Source: Planctomycetota bacterium
GTDB taxonomy: Bacteria > Planctomycetota > Planctomycetia > Planctomycetales > Planctomycetaceae
Length of the DNA: 64,000 nucleotides
Assembly: GCA_023417655.1 (NCBI GenBank)
Contig: JAEZFD010000040.1
Location: forward strand, 9,228 to 73,227
Direction of reading: 5' to 3'
In this document: positions 42,442 through 50,028 of the stretch, one piece after another
Layout: each line of letters begins with the position of its first letter
Numbering within the stretch: the first letter of the stretch is position 1
Program-made: the position numbers and the translations under genes
Notes under the pieces: generated by a model
Databases searched by the model: none
What the model saw: only the letters and a program-made list of their open reading frames with translations
Told to the model about the DNA's origin: nothing

Positions 42442-42849
42442 CTACCACTCAATGCGTTCCACCAGTGTTTCTTCCGGTCCGGCTTGCATGGTGGTGGCTT
42501 CGTCTGCTTCCTGAATCCACGTCACGCGGTGGCGGGTGAGGGATTGGAACAGGCGGGTGTTGCGGCGGATTTCGGCGTTCAGGTTGCGGCCGGTGAGGCG
42601 GATTTTCTGGCCTGCGGCAAACAGGGTGATTCCTTCTGAAGGGTCGAACTCGGCCCGTTCCATCCAGGCATAGCTGATGGCCCAGATGTTGCCATTTTTC
42701 TTCCGCAATTCCAGCATGATCGCCCGGTCGCGGGTGCCCCGCAGGAACCCGAACGAGCCGAGGTCGTCCGGTTCCTGTTCCGGGCCGGTTTCAACGGTGG
42801 CGTCACTTTTCGTGCCGACGTACTTCTCCAGCAAGCTGTTACCGCTCAT
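42442..42849 (-). CDS. Hypothetical protein downstream of the relaxase
   Basis: 135 aa from ATG 42849; AAGGAA stands upstream within the 3' end of the relaxase gene, which it overlaps by 11 bases. Beta-rich middle (GSFGFLRGTRDRAIMLELRKKNGNIWAISYAWMERAEFDPSEGITLFAAGQKIRLTG) suggests a small barrel; the C-terminus is acidic. No family recognised. Coupling to the relaxase implies a relaxosome or transfer role. Confidence 0.7.
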   Translation of the reverse strand: MSGNSLLEKYVGTKSDATVETGPEQEPDDLGSFGFLRGTRDRAIMLELRKKNGNIWAISYAWMERAEFDPSEGITLFAAGQKIRLTGRNLNAEIRRNTRLFQSLTRHRVTWIQEADEATTMQAGPEETLVERIEW

Positions 42850-45472
42850 AGACGAGTTCCTTCCGTTCCTGTTGAATTTTCTCGCGGTCCCGGTCGTGTT
42901 GTTGCTGGCGGCGGACCTGATCGCGGTCGGGATGGCGGGAGGCGGAGACCAGTTCGGTGGCGCTGAGCCGTTCATCCGACCGGCAGACCGCTTCCAGCAA
43001 GTCGGGCTTGCTGTCGGTGTAGATGGTCGCCTGCCGCTGGCCGCGTGAGACCGAAACGTAGAACTGTTCCCGCGAGCTGGCGGGGAACGAATCGGCCGAC
43101 TGCCCGATGAAGACCCGGTTCACATCCATTCCCTGGCTGGCCATTGACGTAACCGCGTAGCCGTAGGCCAGAAACCCGTAATCCCGGGAGATCGTCCAGC
43201 CCTTATCGGTGACGAGGTTTCCTTCGGTATCGAACCGGTCGATCGTCACCAGATCGCCATTGTTGAGTTGATGTTTCCCGTCTGGCGTTTTGCCATTACG
43301 GGTGATACGGAGCACATCCCCGGTCGCCACATCCAGAACATCGGAATGGAAAAGCTGGAACCGGGCAGCCTGACTGACCGGCGGCGGTTCGGCAGCGACC
43401 GTTACCCGGTCCCCTTTCGTGAAGCCCTTGGCGTTCTGGTGAAACACCAGCACATCGCCGGGCGAATAGTGAATCGCATCGGCCCGTTCGGCTTCCGTCA
43501 GGTTGGAATTGTGCAGCACGGTGAGCCGGTGCTGATCGGTTCCGAGGCGACCGGACTGCCGCAGCCCGGAGCGAATTTCATTCGTGCAGCGTTCCCCTTC
43601 CAGATGCGTTGGCGCGATGACCAGAGCCGATTCCCCGGACCCAACGGCATCGAGATAATCAGCTGCCAATGCCTTGTACCGCTGATCTTCGGAGACTTCC
43701 CGAACCCAGCCCAGATCATCCAGCTGGCGGAAGCCGTCCCGTGTCCGGCCTTCACTCAATGCCAGCACCGCGTGTTTGTAATCCTGCTTCTGCCGCTGGA
43801 TTTCCTTGATCGCAGCCGGTGTCAGCCCCGCTTCCTCTTCGAGCAGGCGCAAGGCCGCCCCCCGTTCCACGCTGCCATGCTGATAACGATCCCCGGAGAG
43901 AATCACTCTCGCATCGAGCTTGTCCGCCAGTTGAAAGACACGGGCCATCATGCGGCTGCCGATCAGCCCCGCTTCATCGAGCCAGATGACATTCCCGGCC
44001 ACCTGCTGATGCAACTGTTCATCCTGAAGCAGCTTGGCGATCGTATCGGCGTTGCTGAATCCCTTTTCCCGAAGCACGCCCCGGCTGGCGCGCGCCGTCG
44101 GTGCAAACGTGAACACCTGATGGCCCCCGGCTTCGATTCCTTCGACCGCTTCCTGCATCATGGAGGTTTTGCCGACTCCGGCAGCCCCGCGAATCAGAAT
44201 CACCCGGTCGCGTGAAGAAAGCACATGGTGGACTGCGTTCCGCTGGCCTTCGTTCAGCCAGGTGCGGGAGAATTCATGCGTTCCTGCCCCGAGCTTCGGA
44301 CAAGTCCCCCTTCCCTCACGGGCGAAACGGAGCATCCCCTGTTCTTCATTGAGCACGTCCAATGTTGTCACCATCCGTCGGCCGCGACGGTCTTTCGTGA
44401 TGAAATCCCCCTGTTGATATTGCTGATGAACCGTGTGGCTGGAACTCTTTCCGACCGAGCGTTTCAGGGCCTGGGCCAGCAACGTCCGTTCGGGAACGAC
44501 CGACTTCCGCTCGAAACAGTGATCGGCGGCCAGATGAACGGCTTCCCTGGCGACTGCGGGATCTTCCGTCACCGGCCCGGAGCCGATCCGGTCCGCGATA
44601 CGTTGCAGGTTGCCCTGTTCTTCATCACTCAGCCGGGAGAACCATTCCCGACGGAGATCGTCCATCGGGATGTGCTTCTGCTTGCGTTGTCGGGTTCTGG
44701 CGCCGAGTTCGGATTTCTGTTCGGGATCGCTGATTCCCTTCTGACGGGCGAATTCCTCAATCTGCTCAGTTCGCCTCGAGAACTTGTCGATCGTTTCCCG
44801 GTCGATCCCGGCAATCTCCCATCCGGTCTTGTTCCGTTCAATCTCCAGCCCCAGTTCCGCCAACTTCCGGCCGAGACGGGAATGGAACGTCGCTTCAAAA
44901 TACGGAGCATCCCGCTTGATGTCCCCGATCTGGGCCGCTTTCCAGGTGTTTTCGTCCCGGTCGAATGTCGTATTAAACAGATAGCAGTGGGCATGCAGGT
45001 GCGGATCGGGAATTTCACCGACCGGCCGCGATGTGAAATGGACGAATTCCCCCCACACGGCATTGCCGGTGATGCGGTCTTCATTGCGGCCCGCTTTGCG
45101 AACCCGTGTCTGCATTTCGGATTCGATGTCCCGCATCGTCTCCTGCACCGATTCCCGGAACGCATCAAGGAGGCGGTCATCATCGGTCAGCCCTTGCAGG
45201 ATCGACACACTCTTCGGCACATGGAAGTTGAAATCGAATCCGACACGGCGGTTCTCCTTCTGCCGCAGAGTCAGCGTCTCCCCTGACCGGGGATCAACGT
45301 TATCGCAAAGAGAATCCCACTGGATTGGAGCAATCTCGCCCGACAGCCCCAGCAGGCGTGCCCCCTCGCCCCGCCACTGGCCGGTGAGTTCCTGCCCTTC
45401 GGTATAATAATCCGCCGTGCTGTAGTAGCTCTTCGCCTGCCCGGCCGATGTGCCTGCGGTGATGCGTAACAT
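42839..45472 (-). CDS. MobF conjugative relaxase-helicase (TrwC/TraI-like)
   Basis: 877 aa. N-terminal TrwC relaxase domain: paired catalytic tyrosines Tyr16-17 and Tyr22-23 (KSYYSTADYYTEG) and the metal triad His158/160/162 in PDPHLHAHCYLFN. The C-terminal part is an SF1 helicase: Walker A IRGAAGVGKTSMM (about 430), DEAG-type motif VIWLDEAGLIG, and late motifs including VTSMASQGMDVNRVFIGQS and YVSVSRGQ. It nicks oriT, stays linked to the 5' end and unwinds the transferred strand. Size is like TrwC (966) and shorter than TraI. The oriT is expected near 45473-46029. Confidence 0.95.
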   Translation of the reverse strand: MLRITAGTSAGQAKSYYSTADYYTEGQELTGQWRGEGARLLGLSGEIAPIQWDSLCDNVDPRSGETLTLRQKENRRVGFDFNFHVPKSVSILQGLTDDDRLLDAFRESVQETMRDIESEMQTRVRKAGRNEDRITGNAVWGEFVHFTSRPVGEIPDPHLHAHCYLFNTTFDRDENTWKAAQIGDIKRDAPYFEATFHSRLGRKLAELGLEIERNKTGWEIAGIDRETIDKFSRRTEQIEEFARQKGISDPEQKSELGARTRQRKQKHIPMDDLRREWFSRLSDEEQGNLQRIADRIGSGPVTEDPAVAREAVHLAADHCFERKSVVPERTLLAQALKRSVGKSSSHTVHQQYQQGDFITKDRRGRRMVTTLDVLNEEQGMLRFAREGRGTCPKLGAGTHEFSRTWLNEGQRNAVHHVLSSRDRVILIRGAAGVGKTSMMQEAVEGIEAGGHQVFTFAPTARASRGVLREKGFSNADTIAKLLQDEQLHQQVAGNVIWLDEAGLIGSRMMARVFQLADKLDARVILSGDRYQHGSVERGAALRLLEEEAGLTPAAIKEIQRQKQDYKHAVLALSEGRTRDGFRQLDDLGWVREVSEDQRYKALAADYLDAVGSGESALVIAPTHLEGERCTNEIRSGLRQSGRLGTDQHRLTVLHNSNLTEAERADAIHYSPGDVLVFHQNAKGFTKGDRVTVAAEPPPVSQAARFQLFHSDVLDVATGDVLRITRNGKTPDGKHQLNNGDLVTIDRFDTEGNLVTDKGWTISRDYGFLAYGYAVTSMASQGMDVNRVFIGQSADSFPASSREQFYVSVSRGQRQATIYTDSKPDLLEAVCRSDERLSATELVSASRHPDRDQVRRQQQHDRDREKIQQERKELVYER

Positions 45473-45545
45473 GCCCGCATCTTATGCCGTGGATTGGTTG
45501 AAAATCGGTTAACAATCCTCGCGTCCGGTGAATTGTCACGAGATG

Positions 45546-45562
45546 GCAATGATTGTCATTGC
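45546..45562. repeat. Hairpin 1 of candidate oriT
   Basis: GCAATGA (45546-45552), loop TTG, TCATTGC (45556-45562); perfect 7-bp stem. Confidence 0.6.
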
Positions 45563-45603
45563 TGGGTATTTCGCTCCCGGACCGGTTGTGTAATCTGCTG
45601 ATC

Positions 45604-45624
45604 TGGCAATCTCAAAGATTGCCA
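45604..45624. repeat. Hairpin 2 of candidate oriT
   Basis: TGGCAATCT (45604-45612), loop CAA, AGATTGCCA (45616-45624); perfect 9-bp stem. Its right arm plus CAAG recurs upstream of the toxin-antitoxin operon. Confidence 0.65.
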
Positions 45625-46029
45625 CAAGCGGTCTCACGGCTTCGGTACTTCGCTGACCTGTTGTAATCGGCCTCGGTAATTCGGCTTCTCATTCTCCCCC
45701 GGCGTCATGGTCCGCTTTTTCTTTTCCCCATTCATTCCCGCAGATTGAGGGATGCTGGCCGGTTCCCGGTGGAATCGTGCTCCGGTCTGTCTGACGGGCA
45801 TTCCTTCTCCGTTTCAGACCGGGCTGGCCACACGGCCTTGTGATGGGGCACTCCTAAAGCCGCCGTCGGGCCGCTCAACGGGAAAATCGGTTCCCCCTGA
45901 AGGTTTCCCCCAATTTTCCCATTGCCCGGTTCGCTGCGCTCGTTTCACCCCGAACTGATGCGGCTTTGAACGGGTGCCATCAGGCCGCGATGTTCGCAGC
46001 CGGTCAATCGAAAGAGAAGGAACAACATC

Positions 46030-46236
46030 ATGTCTCAGACCAAAACCAACTCCAGCAAAAGCCCCAGCCACATCGCCTATCAGGTGCGTGACCGGGGCGA
46101 AGGCAAGAAGGGAGTCTGGACCCGCATCGGCAGCGTCTGGCCGCACGCCGACGGCAAGGGATTCAACATTCAGATTGACTGCGTCCCGCTCGATGGCCGC
46201 GTCACCCTCCGCGTCTCCAGCGAAAACAAAGACTGA
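46030..46236 (+). CDS. Small conserved protein of mobile elements, unknown
   Basis: 68 aa, AAGGAAC ribosome site. Beta-rich sequence with HIAYQVRDRGEGKKGVWTRIGSVWPHADGKGFNIQIDCVPLDGRVTLRV. From memory, similar short proteins sit next to TrwC-type relaxase genes in many proteobacterial and planctomycete elements; function unknown. First gene of a run of seven compact genes transcribed away from the relaxase, i.e. in the position of a leading region. Confidence 0.75.
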   Translation: MSQTKTNSSKSPSHIAYQVRDRGEGKKGVWTRIGSVWPHADGKGFNIQIDCVPLDGRVTLRVSSENKD

Positions 46237-46292
46237 TCACCCAACCGGGGCAGGTTCTCAGCCTGCCCCACTTCAACGAAAGGAATCGACAC

Positions 46293-46445
46293 ATGACCTA
46301 CACCGACCAACACACGCTTCAATCCCGGTTCTTTGAATTGACCGACCTGCTCTCGGCAGGCTGCGATCCCGAGTTCGACAACACCTATGACGACCTCGAC
46401 CGGGAGTTCCAGGAACTCCGCCTTCAACTCAACAGCTTTCAGTGA
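46293..46445 (+). CDS. Very small hypothetical protein
   Basis: 50 aa (MTYTDQHTLQSRFFELTDLL...), AAAGGAAT ribosome site before ATG 46293. Acidic helical sequence (FDNTYDDLDREFQELRLQLNSFQ). No family recognised; supported by spacing and shared operon layout (stop 12 bases before the next ATG). Confidence 0.55.
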   Translation: MTYTDQHTLQSRFFELTDLLSAGCDPEFDNTYDDLDREFQELRLQLNSFQ

Positions 46446-46456
46446 GGGAGGGAGCC

Positions 46457-46717
46457 ATGAAACTGACATTTGATGCGATCCAGTATCACCGCAACGGAAT
46501 TTCCGGCTCTCCCTTCCATGTCCTGATCTTCCGGGATGCCAGCCAGGGACGCATGGTCGGCATCGTTTTCGAGCAGAGACACCATGTCGCGGTCTTCAAC
46601 CTCGACAAACTGGCGTTCGGAGACATCGCCTTCGGCTCCAATTCGTTCCGGGGTGATGTCTACGAGCCACACCTGCGAGCCGCCATTGAAATCGACAATC
46701 TGGAGAAAGGAGTCTGA
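46457..46717 (+). CDS. Small hypothetical protein
   Basis: 86 aa from ATG 46457 with GAGGGAGGGAG upstream. Compact alpha/beta sequence (KLTFDAIQYHRNGISGSPFHVLIFRDASQGRMVGIVF, VAVFNLDKLAFGDIAFGSNSFRGDVYEPHLRAAI). No named family. Part of the small-gene operon after the candidate oriT. Confidence 0.68.
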   Translation: MKLTFDAIQYHRNGISGSPFHVLIFRDASQGRMVGIVFEQRHHVAVFNLDKLAFGDIAFGSNSFRGDVYEPHLRAAIEIDNLEKGV

Positions 46718-46720
46718 TCC

Positions 46721-47077
46721 ATGAGTACATCATCCCATCTCGATCTCTATCGGGCCTATCAGCAGGTTCGGGCAGCGTTACAGAAAGAAGAATTCCACAT
46801 CCCCTCCGAATTCTTCGCGTGGCTCAACGAACGGATTGAGGATCTGGAAATTGATATTCACCAGATTCTGGCCGACCGCCAGAAAATCGCTGTCATCTGG
46901 TCGGTCAGCGACGTTCAGGAGGTCCGTCCTGATCTGACGGAGGACCAGTGCTGGGACGTGCTGCAAGCGGTTCAGGACAATCACGATGCCAATCACGGCA
47001 TTTGCTGTGAAACACTCCGCGTTCAGGCAGAGATCCTGTTCGGACCGGAATCACAACAGAAAGGAGACTTCGCATGA
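46721..47077 (+). CDS. Hypothetical acidic helical protein
   Basis: 118 aa, 3 bases after the previous stop. Helical and acidic (LDLYRAYQQVRAALQKEEFHIPSEFFAWLNERIEDLEIDIHQIL; VRPDLTEDQCWDVLQAVQDNHDANHGICCETLRVQAEILFG). Small acidic leading-region proteins can mimic DNA as antirestriction factors, but that is only a thought here. Overlaps the next gene by four bases. Confidence 0.7.
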   Translation: MSTSSHLDLYRAYQQVRAALQKEEFHIPSEFFAWLNERIEDLEIDIHQILADRQKIAVIWSVSDVQEVRPDLTEDQCWDVLQAVQDNHDANHGICCETLRVQAEILFGPESQQKGDFA

Positions 47078-47844
47078 CATCAACCACCCCCATCAACCCG
47101 TTCTATGCCGCCCGGATGCAACCCAGAGTAGATGTACCGCCAAGGTACACCGCACCGAGATACGCCCGGTTGCCACTGGCTCCCCGCAACGGGAGTCCGG
47201 TTCCACACCTGACGAGCCTGTATCACTTTCACCGTGCCGGGGAGTATGGCGACCGGAAATATCCCGGCAACTGTGGCGGCAATCTCATCAAGGACTTGCT
47301 GCTCTACTTCCAGCCGGGACTGGTGTTCGACCCAATGACCGGTTCAGGAACCTGCCGCGATGTCTGCGAGGAACTGGGCATCCCCTGCCTGTCGTTCGAC
47401 ATTCATCAGGGCTACGACGCTTGCAGCAGCGAAGACGCCCCAAAACCCGAGACATTCGATTTCATCTGGGCACATCCCGCCTATTGGCGTCAGAAGCTCT
47501 ACGCGGATGATCCGCGTGACCTGTCCCGCTCGCCGACGCTGGATCACTTTCTGAATCGGTACGGGCAGTTCATCCGCAATTCGGCCAAAGCCCTGAAACC
47601 GGACGGAAAGCTGGCAATCCTGATGGGTGACTACTCCGACCGTGACGAAGGATTCGTCCCCCTCACCTGGCACACCAAGCGACTGGCGTTTACGGCCGGA
47701 TTGAAACAGTGTTGCACCGACATCATCCGATTCAGCCACGGAGCCAGCAGTTCCCGTAAGGTCTACCGCTCCAGCTTTATCCCTGGACTGCACGACACCT
47801 GCATGATCTTTGAAAAACCAGCCAACGAAAGGAATCGCCCATGA
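47074..47844 (+). CDS. Orphan DNA methyltransferase-like protein with altered catalytic motif
   Basis: 256 aa. AdoMet-binding motif I FDPMTGSGTCRDVCEELG (86-103) and acidic FDI are those of beta-class N4/N6 amino-methyltransferases. The catalytic (D/N/S)PP(Y/W) box reads HPAY (134-137), within DFIWAHPAYWRQKLY, and the rest of the fold (KLAILMGDYSDRDEG, HDTCMIFEK) is present. No endonuclease partner adjoins. Possibly a modified methylase that protects transferred DNA, or a regulatory DNA-binding protein. ATGA overlaps on both sides show tight coupling. Confidence 0.78.
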   Translation: MTSTTPINPFYAARMQPRVDVPPRYTAPRYARLPLAPRNGSPVPHLTSLYHFHRAGEYGDRKYPGNCGGNLIKDLLLYFQPGLVFDPMTGSGTCRDVCEELGIPCLSFDIHQGYDACSSEDAPKPETFDFIWAHPAYWRQKLYADDPRDLSRSPTLDHFLNRYGQFIRNSAKALKPDGKLAILMGDYSDRDEGFVPLTWHTKRLAFTAGLKQCCTDIIRFSHGASSSRKVYRSSFIPGLHDTCMIFEKPANERNRP

Positions 47845-48020
47845 AACATTTCCGCATCATTATCGAAATCGACATTACCGCCGCCGACCGAGGTCAGGCC
47901 GAACGCCGGGCGAACCTGCTCTATGCCGATCTGGAGAGCCAGAATCGTCCGTGGCTGAAGGAGGTTCTGCCGAACGGAATCGAAGAACGTCACCCGATCG
48001 GTAGAAGTGCGCTCCGATGA
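47841..48020 (+). CDS. Small hypothetical protein
   Basis: 59 aa (MKHFRIIIEIDITAADRGQAERRANLLYADL...). ATGA overlap with the methylase stop at its start and another ATGA with the next gene at its end. A ferredoxin-like strand-helix pattern is plausible; no family recognised. Confidence 0.62.
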   Translation: MKHFRIIIEIDITAADRGQAERRANLLYADLESQNRPWLKEVLPNGIEERHPIGRSALR

Positions 48021-48304
48021 TTCCGTTGGACGATGACATTCTTGACGATCTCTTTCATGGCTGTGCGTTCGCTGCCTACGTCGAGCTGGCGATCCAGTGT
48101 GGTGGTGTCCCGGATCGGGAGGCCACCCGCAGGTTGGCATTCCGGTACTACGAAGAAGAACTGGCGATTCAAAATTCTCGTGAACGTTCAATCGCTTCGG
48201 TCACTCCACCGCCAGGCGAGGACCGCACAGACCATGACGACACTCCCCATGAACCAGCTGATGAGAAAATCCGGAAGCAGTTGGAGCCATCCGAACAAGA
48301 ATGA
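48017..48304 (+). CDS. Small hypothetical protein, acidic tail
   Basis: 95 aa. Helical first half (IPLDDDILDDLFHGCAFAAYVELAIQCGGVPDREATRRLAFRYYEEEL) and a Pro/Asp/Glu-rich tail. Start overlaps the preceding stop. Its last 39 codons lie antisense to a possible membrane-protein gene at 48188-48418, so the true end of one of the two is uncertain only if both are real. Confidence 0.65.
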   Translation: MIPLDDDILDDLFHGCAFAAYVELAIQCGGVPDREATRRLAFRYYEEELAIQNSRERSIASVTPPPGEDRTDHDDTPHEPADEKIRKQLEPSEQE

Positions 48305-48418
48305 CGTGACCGCCATGAACAGGCTGATGAACCACTCCAGAAACGTCAGCCACCGAGGCTGGTGACGCTCCTCGTTGCCCCATTCGTTGCAGATCCGTTT
48401 TACATCCGGCTTCATCAT
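48188..48418 (-). CDS. Possible two-TM membrane protein (convergent overlap)
   Basis: 76 aa. Two clear hydrophobic segments, TFLEWFISLFMAVTSFLFGWL and FLISWFMGSVVMVCAVLAW, with a basic/hydrophilic start (MKPDVKRICNEWGNEERHQPRW). The pattern looks genuine, but no ribosome site precedes the ATG and 117 bases overlap the opposite gene. Confidence 0.42.
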   Translation of the reverse strand: MMKPDVKRICNEWGNEERHQPRWLTFLEWFISLFMAVTSFLFGWLQLLPDFLISWFMGSVVMVCAVLAWRWSDRSD

Positions 48419-48488
48419 CGTTTGCGATGTTGCCTGTTCCGCCGCGACTTGTCACGTTCATTCTCGAAGCCCTCTTCGTCCCAAACTG

Positions 48489-48534
48489 ATCCAGCAGTGA
48501 TTCAATCAGTTGCCTGACTGAATCACTGCTGGAT
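48489..48534. repeat. Long near-perfect palindromic hairpin
   Basis: A 16-bp perfect arm (ATCCAGCAGTGATTCA, 48489-48504) pairs with 48519-48534; inside it, after one mismatch, TCAG pairs with CTGA around loop TTGC (48510-48513). It follows the plus-strand small-gene operon and precedes the repeat-rich region before parA. Terminator or replication/partition element are both possible; ATTTTC follows 7 bases later on the plus strand. Confidence 0.65.
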
Positions 48535-48599
48535 GAAGCAATTTTCTGTCAGACGTCTCCCCTAAGCGAGCTTAGGTTGGAATTTCCCCGTGCAACCGG

Positions 48600-49020
48600 G
48601 CAGCCGGAAGGACAGCCAGCAGGCTTTCATGACTGCCATCTGGCTTGCTGACAGTCCAGCAATCATGCCTGCCAGCCAACAGGACTGCCGGAGGGATGGA
48701 ACGGCATCCGGTCGAAGAGTCCGACATCGTTCATGCTGGATTGCCAGCTTTCTGGCACGATGACATGCAAGTAAAACACCATCCTGGCACACTGGCAGGC
48801 TTACAATCTGGAACAACAGAACGACAGCCCCCTGTCATGACAGATAACCGGAAGGAATGATGGAAAGAAAGACAGCTTGCTTTCCATCCTGCAGGACGGA
48901 CGGAATGCCTGACCGAATGAATTCAGGAGAGACAGCCATCCTGCTGCACCGACAGACCGCTGGCATGATGCCAAACCAGCTTGCCGGAAATACTGCTTGC
49001 CAGATTTCCAGAACCGCGCT
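48600..49020. repeat. Region dense in short TGCCAG/CTGGCA and GACAG motifs upstream of parA
   Basis: Seven copies of TGCCAG or its complement (near 48669, 48741, 48752, 48784, 48792, 48960, 49007) and six GACAG(C/T/A) words (near 48611, 48650, 48823, 48871, 48931, 48951) in about 400 bases. No coding frame is credible. Position before the partition ATPase gene suggests a centromere-like (parS-type) or regulatory array. Confidence 0.5.
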
Positions 49021-49031
49021 ATGGTCGCCGC

Positions 49032-49700
49032 ATGATTATCGTCGTGGCAAATTCCAAAGGAGGCGTCGGCAAATCGACGCTCGCGGTCCATCTGGCAGCG
49101 TGGCTCTCCGGGCAGGGGTACGGCGTCACACTCGCTGACTGTGACACCCAGCATTCGTCCTCCGAATGGATTCGGGAAACCGCTCCGGATGTGAAAGCGG
49201 TTCGACTCGAAACCGTGGACGCCATTCTCGAACAACTGCCGCTCTTGGCCCAGGAAACCGATTTCGTCATCGCTGACGGTCCCGGAAGTCAGACGGAGAC
49301 CAGCTTCGCCCTGCTGCTGCGTGCCGATCTGGCGGTGGTGCCGTGCAAGGCATCGATGCTGGAGGTGAGGGCGCTCGCCAAGGCGACCGATGCCCTTCGC
49401 AAGGCCCAGGACATCCGGCAAGGGTTCCCGAAAGCGTTGATCGTCCTCAGCATGGTCGGGAAGAACTACCGGCTCACGCAGGACATGAAGGACGCCGCCG
49501 CGGCGCTCAAGCTTCCGCTGGCCAAACACGCATTGATTCTCCGGCAGGTGTACGCCGATGCCCCCGGTCAGGCGAAAGTGGTCTGGGAAATGGGAGCACG
49601 CGGCAAGGAGGCAGCCGCCGAGGTGAAACAGCTTTTCAGGGAAGTGCTGCCTCAGGCCGCTGTGAAGAAACGCCCGTCGAAACCGAAGCAGGTGGCATAG
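49032..49700 (+). CDS. ParA-family partition ATPase
   Basis: 222 aa from ATG 49032. Deviant Walker A NSKGGVGKST (residues 8-17) with the signature Lys, Walker A' TLADCDTQHSSSEW, and Walker B DFVIADGPG. Short type (no N-terminal HTH), like small plasmid ParA/ParF or MipZ-like proteins. It moves DNA by binding nucleoid and a centromere-binding partner, most likely the 104-aa protein encoded 10 bases downstream. C-terminus is Lys-rich. Confidence 0.93.
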   Translation: MIIVVANSKGGVGKSTLAVHLAAWLSGQGYGVTLADCDTQHSSSEWIRETAPDVKAVRLETVDAILEQLPLLAQETDFVIADGPGSQTETSFALLLRADLAVVPCKASMLEVRALAKATDALRKAQDIRQGFPKALIVLSMVGKNYRLTQDMKDAAAALKLPLAKHALILRQVYADAPGQAKVVWEMGARGKEAAAEVKQLFREVLPQAAVKKRPSKPKQVA

Positions 49701-49710
49701 GAGCAGGAGC

Positions 49711-50025
49711 ATGGCCGAACGTCGTACATTGGTCGAAGGAATCACACAGCCCCCCAAGCTGGACCCGGAAGTGGAACGAGCCTTCATCGCCCAGGCCCGT
49801 CCCGCCAGCAGCCGCGAAGCCAAGCCGGAGGCAGCTACCGCAAGACGGGAGACCCCCACCAGTTCCCGGTCGCCCCTCAGCACCCGTATCCGCTCCGACT
49901 TCGCCGCAGCCCTCAAACGGGCCTCACTGGAACGCCAACTGGAACAGGTGGAACCGAATACTATCAGCGACATTCTGGAAGCGGCATTGGAACCGTGGCT
50001 GAAAGCGAACGGTTATCTTTCCTGA
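49711..50025 (+). CDS. Small partition partner (ParG/RHH-like centromere-binding candidate)
   Basis: 104 aa. Disordered, basic N-terminal two-thirds (EAKPEAATARRETPTSSRSPLSTRI) and a C-terminal helical part SDFAAALKRASLERQLEQVEPNTISDILEAALEPWLKANGYL, whose helix-turn-helix plus TISDILEAALEPWL fits a ribbon-helix-helix-like fold. Position directly after ParA strongly suggests the centromere-binding partner. Family assignment is inferred from context and shape. Confidence 0.7.
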   Translation: MAERRTLVEGITQPPKLDPEVERAFIAQARPASSREAKPEAATARRETPTSSRSPLSTRIRSDFAAALKRASLERQLEQVEPNTISDILEAALEPWLKANGYLS

Positions 50026-50028
50026 ACC

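Larger units (their letters stand above)
45473..46029. other. Non-coding region upstream of relaxase, candidate oriT
   Basis: No supported gene in 557 bases between the divergent relaxase and small-gene operon. It contains two short perfect hairpins (45546-45562 and 45604-45624) and the AGATTGCCACAAG motif shared with 30588-30600. MobF oriT sites normally lie beside the relaxase gene and carry such dyads, so oriT is probably here; nic cannot be assigned. Confidence 0.5.

Noticed and set aside
47344..47793. Minus-strand frame of 149 codons in the small-gene region
   Set aside because: Antisense to the methyltransferase-like gene with clear motif I; shadow.
48801..49973. 390-codon minus-strand open frame
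   Set aside because: Antisense to ParA and the repeat-rich region; ParA motifs are unambiguous on the plus strand.
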